From Bacteroidales bacterium (GTDB taxonomy: Bacteria > Bacteroidota > Bacteroidia > Bacteroidales > WCHB1-69), in the NCBI GenBank assembly GCA_012518765.1, contig JAAYRN010000305.1:1-9123 (forward strand): DNA of 9,123 nt. The letters run 5' to 3'. Under the pieces are notes generated by a model. It ran no database searches, had not been told where the DNA came from, and worked only from the letters and a program-made list of their open reading frames with translations. The position numbers and the translations under genes are program-made. Positions 7,305 to 9,123 of this stretch are shown here, one piece after another. Positions within the stretch are counted from its first letter, which is position 1. Each line of letters opens with the position of its first letter.

Positions 7305-8516
7305 TCATTGCTTCTTTGGAGGTATATTTTTCAATAATGCCAATCCTCCCATTGCAGTTTCTTTGTACAAACTCGGTAAATCTTTACCTGTAAGATTCAT
7401 AGTTTTCACAACTTTATCAAAACTCACAATATGTTTTCCATCGGATAACATGGCAAACATATTTGCATCCAATGCACGCAAAGCAGCAAAAGCGGTTCGT
7501 TCGATACAAGGTATTTGTACCAAACCACAAATAGGGTCGCACGTTAAACCCAAATGATGCTCTAACGCCATTTCGGCAGCATACTCTATTTGCTGTGGAC
7601 TTCCTCCAAATAACTGAGTAGCAGCTACCGCAGCCATAGAACAAGCCGTTCCTATTTCGCCCTGACAACCCACTTCTGCACCCGAAATAGATGCCTTTGT
7701 TTTTACCACATTACCAAATAATGCAGCCGATGCCAACGCCCGAATAATACTTTTATCGTTAAAATTATGATTTCGTTTTAAGTGAAACAAAACCGCAGGC
7801 AATACGCCCGAAGAACCACAAGTAGGTGCAGTAACAATTTCGCCACCCGCAGCGTTTTCTTCCGCTGTAGCCAAAGCATAAGCAATAACCAAGCTACGTC
7901 CTTGCAAAGACGGTTTGTAACTCAAGGCTTTGACATAATAAGAAGCCGCTTTTCGACGCAAACACAAACCACCGGGCAATACACCCTCGGTTTGAATTCC
8001 TCTTTCGATAGCCTCTTGCATTTTTATCCACACCCGATGTAAGTAATCCAATATATCCGAATCTTCATGTTGATTAACATATTCCCAATAAGTCAAACCG
8101 TTGGTTTCTATATAATCTAATATTTCGCTTATATTGTCGTGGGGATAAATTTCAACTTCCGTTTCTTTGGTATTTTCATCGGCTAATTTACCTCCTCCTA
8201 CGCTATAAATAGTCCAAGAATCGACTACATTATTCTGGTTATCTATAGCTTCAAACATCATAGCGTTGTTGTGAAAAGGTAAAAATTCTTCGGGTTTCCA
8301 TATAATTTTAACCTTTGCTGGCGACAAAGTATCTATGATGGCTTTATCGGTAAGATGACCTTCTCCTGTAGCAGCCAAACTCCCATACAATGTTATTTGA
8401 AAATTATGTATAGCGGGATTTTTTTCTTTAAATCTTTGAGCTGCAGCTTTGGGAGCCATTGTATGGCTACTGGAAGGACCATGCCCTATGCGGTATATTT
8501 TTCTAATACTTTCCAT
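7305..8516 (-). CDS. sdaA: L-serine ammonia-lyase, iron-sulfur dependent, single chain
   Basis: This 403-residue enzyme deaminates L-serine to pyruvate and ammonia in the cytoplasm with an oxygen-sensitive 4Fe-4S cluster. Visible family motifs are GHGPSSSHTMAP near the N-terminus (small beta domain), TAPTCGSSGVLPA, GCQGEIGTACSMAAA-like (Cys284) and TCDPICGLVQIPCIER (Cys326, Cys337). The Cys284-326-337 spacing of 42 and 11 matches the cluster ligands of the Legionella type 2 enzyme (343, 385, 396, from memory). An extra Cys330 lies between the last two. The start is the ATG at 8516. An in-frame ATG at 8570 would add 18 residues not typical of the family and would lie inside trmB. The chosen ATG shares one base with the trmB stop (TAATG), so translational coupling is likely. 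At 403 residues it is shorter than the roughly 455-residue proteobacterial enzymes, and it lacks a C-terminal Cys. It ends at the shared hairpin. Confidence 0.95.
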   Translation of the reverse strand: MESIRKIYRIGHGPSSSHTMAPKAAAQRFKEKNPAIHNFQITLYGSLAATGEGHLTDKAIIDTLSPAKVKIIWKPEEFLPFHNNAMMFEAIDNQNNVVDSWTIYSVGGGKLADENTKETEVEIYPHDNISEILDYIETNGLTYWEYVNQHEDSDILDYLHRVWIKMQEAIERGIQTEGVLPGGLCLRRKAASYYVKALSYKPSLQGRSLVIAYALATAEENAAGGEIVTAPTCGSSGVLPAVLFHLKRNHNFNDKSIIRALASAALFGNVVKTKASISGAEVGCQGEIGTACSMAAVAATQLFGGSPQQIEYAAEMALEHHLGLTCDPICGLVQIPCIERTAFAALRALDANMFAMLSDGKHIVSFDKVVKTMNLTGKDLPSLYKETAMGGLALLKNIPPKKQ

Positions 8517-9123
8517 TATGGATTGATAATAAATTTCAAATAATAAATAGTTAACCCTTCGGATAACCATTTTTTCTCATAATAGGTTTGTATGCCTATA
8601 TCTGAATCATCTATAGGGGACGCATAAATATCTTCTATTTTTTCCAACAAAGAATAATTTAATTTTTCTATTTCTTCCAATGTAAAATCAAACAATTGTT
8701 TATTGTCTGTTTTAAGATGTATATACCCAGCAGGTTGTAATATTCTATTGTAAATATCCAAATAAAACGATGATGTCAAACGCTTAGTTATCTTTGAGCG
8801 TTTAGGCTGAGGATCAGGAAAAGTAAGCCAAATTTCACTCACTTCGTTTTCGTCAAAAAAATGAGATAAAAATTGTATTTGAGTACGTATAAAAGCAACA
8901 TTTTTCATATTGTTTTCAACCGAATATTTACATCCTTTCCACATCCTGGAACCTTTTTTATCTACGCCTATAAAATTCTTATTTTCATAGCGTTTAGCTA
9001 ATTCAATAGCATATTCTCCCCTGCCACACCCCAATTCCAACACAATGGGATGGTCGTTTTTAAAAAAATCGGCATGCCATTTCCCTTTTAAAGGGGCATC
9101 GGCTTGGGAAATTTCTTCAAATG
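8516..9123 (-). CDS. trmB: tRNA (guanine-N7-)-methyltransferase, 5' end outside window
   Basis: TrmB uses S-adenosylmethionine to make m7G46 in the variable loop of tRNAs. The frame is open to the right edge: before LELGCGRGE one reads GKWHADFFKNDHPIV, typical TrmB N-terminal sequence. The true start is therefore off-window, and the GTG at 9043 is an internal Val codon. About 202 residues are visible, with probably 20-30 missing. Motifs in order: SAM-binding LELGCGRGEYA, acidic-loop strand FIGVDKKGSRMWKG, the catalytic IWLTFPDPQPKRSK with KRLTS, then YIHLKTDN. This is the single-subunit bacterial type. The C-terminus ends in FIINP, and the TAA overlaps the sdaA start by one base. The promoter of this pair must lie to the right of the window. 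Confidence 0.95.
   Translation of the reverse strand, partial: FEEISQADAPLKGKWHADFFKNDHPIVLELGCGRGEYAIELAKRYENKNFIGVDKKGSRMWKGCKYSVENNMKNVAFIRTQIQFLSHFFDENEVSEIWLTFPDPQPKRSKITKRLTSSFYLDIYNRILQPAGYIHLKTDNKQLFDFTLEEIEKLNYSLLEKIEDIYASPIDDSDIGIQTYYEKKWLSEGLTIYYLKFIINP

Noticed and set aside
7294..7557. Plus-strand open frames of 60-90 codons inside sdaA (also 7782-8042, 8355-8543)
   Set aside because: They are antisense to a well-supported conserved gene and have no recognisable domain. The same applies to minus-strand frames opposite the repeat, kinase, TPR and PorE-like genes.
8517..8570. Longer SdaA with an ATG at 8570
   Set aside because: It would add 18 residues unlike the family N-terminus and overlap trmB by 55 bp. 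The ATG at 8516 starts just before the conserved GHGPSSSHT motif and forms a TAATG junction.
9041..9043. GTG at 9043 as the trmB start
   Set aside because: It would remove conserved TrmB sequence (GKWHADFF...PIV), which is open to the window edge.
1..9123. A mobile element, defence system or biosynthetic cluster
   Set aside because: No transposase, integrase, tRNA, flanking direct repeats or defence/biosynthetic domains were seen on either strand. Base composition looks even across the window.

Overview
The window is AT-rich chromosomal DNA from a member of the Bacteroidota, probably Bacteroidales or a relative. Four things support this: a type IX secretion (T9SS) C-terminal sorting domain, 'GCDS' surface-protein repeats, an OmpA/PD40/TPR protein with the architecture of the T9SS component PorE, and TAnnTTTG promoter elements with A-rich leaders lacking Shine-Dalgarno sequences. 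The genus cannot be named from the sequence.

Layout, plus strand. (1) 1-2393 is the 3' part of a large secreted repeat protein, open at the left edge. It has eleven full and one partial 50-57 residue Cys/GCDS repeats, a non-repeat beta-rich segment and a type A T9SS sorting domain, followed by a strong hairpin terminator. (2) 2534-4048 encodes a membrane sensor histidine kinase with its own -7 element and no response regulator nearby. Its extracytoplasmic part appears to be a tandem duplication of an 88-residue Cache/PAS-like module. (3) 4136-5191 encodes an exported protein made almost entirely of nine TPRs. (4) 5231-7249, 39 bp downstream and probably in the same transcript, encodes an exported TPR / PD40 propeller / carboxypeptidase-regulatory-like / OmpA protein resembling PorE. 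A hairpin at 7256-7282 separates these genes from a convergent pair.

Layout, minus strand, read from right to left. trmB (tRNA m7G46 methyltransferase, 5' end outside the window) is followed by a single-chain iron-sulfur L-serine ammonia-lyase (sdaA). The two genes share one base in a TAATG junction, so they are probably co-transcribed and translationally coupled.

Functionally, the left three quarters of the window is envelope and surface biology: a T9SS cargo, a sensor kinase, a periplasmic TPR protein and a peptidoglycan-binding PorE-like protein. The right quarter is housekeeping. I see no mobile element, CRISPR array, tRNA or rRNA, and no clearly new multi-gene system. The most unusual points are the compensating cysteine gains and losses in the repeat protein, the exact 88-residue duplication in the kinase sensor, the PorE-like architecture without a lipobox, and the lack of a C-terminal cysteine in the serine dehydratase. 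There is no gene-free stretch longer than about 140 bp.
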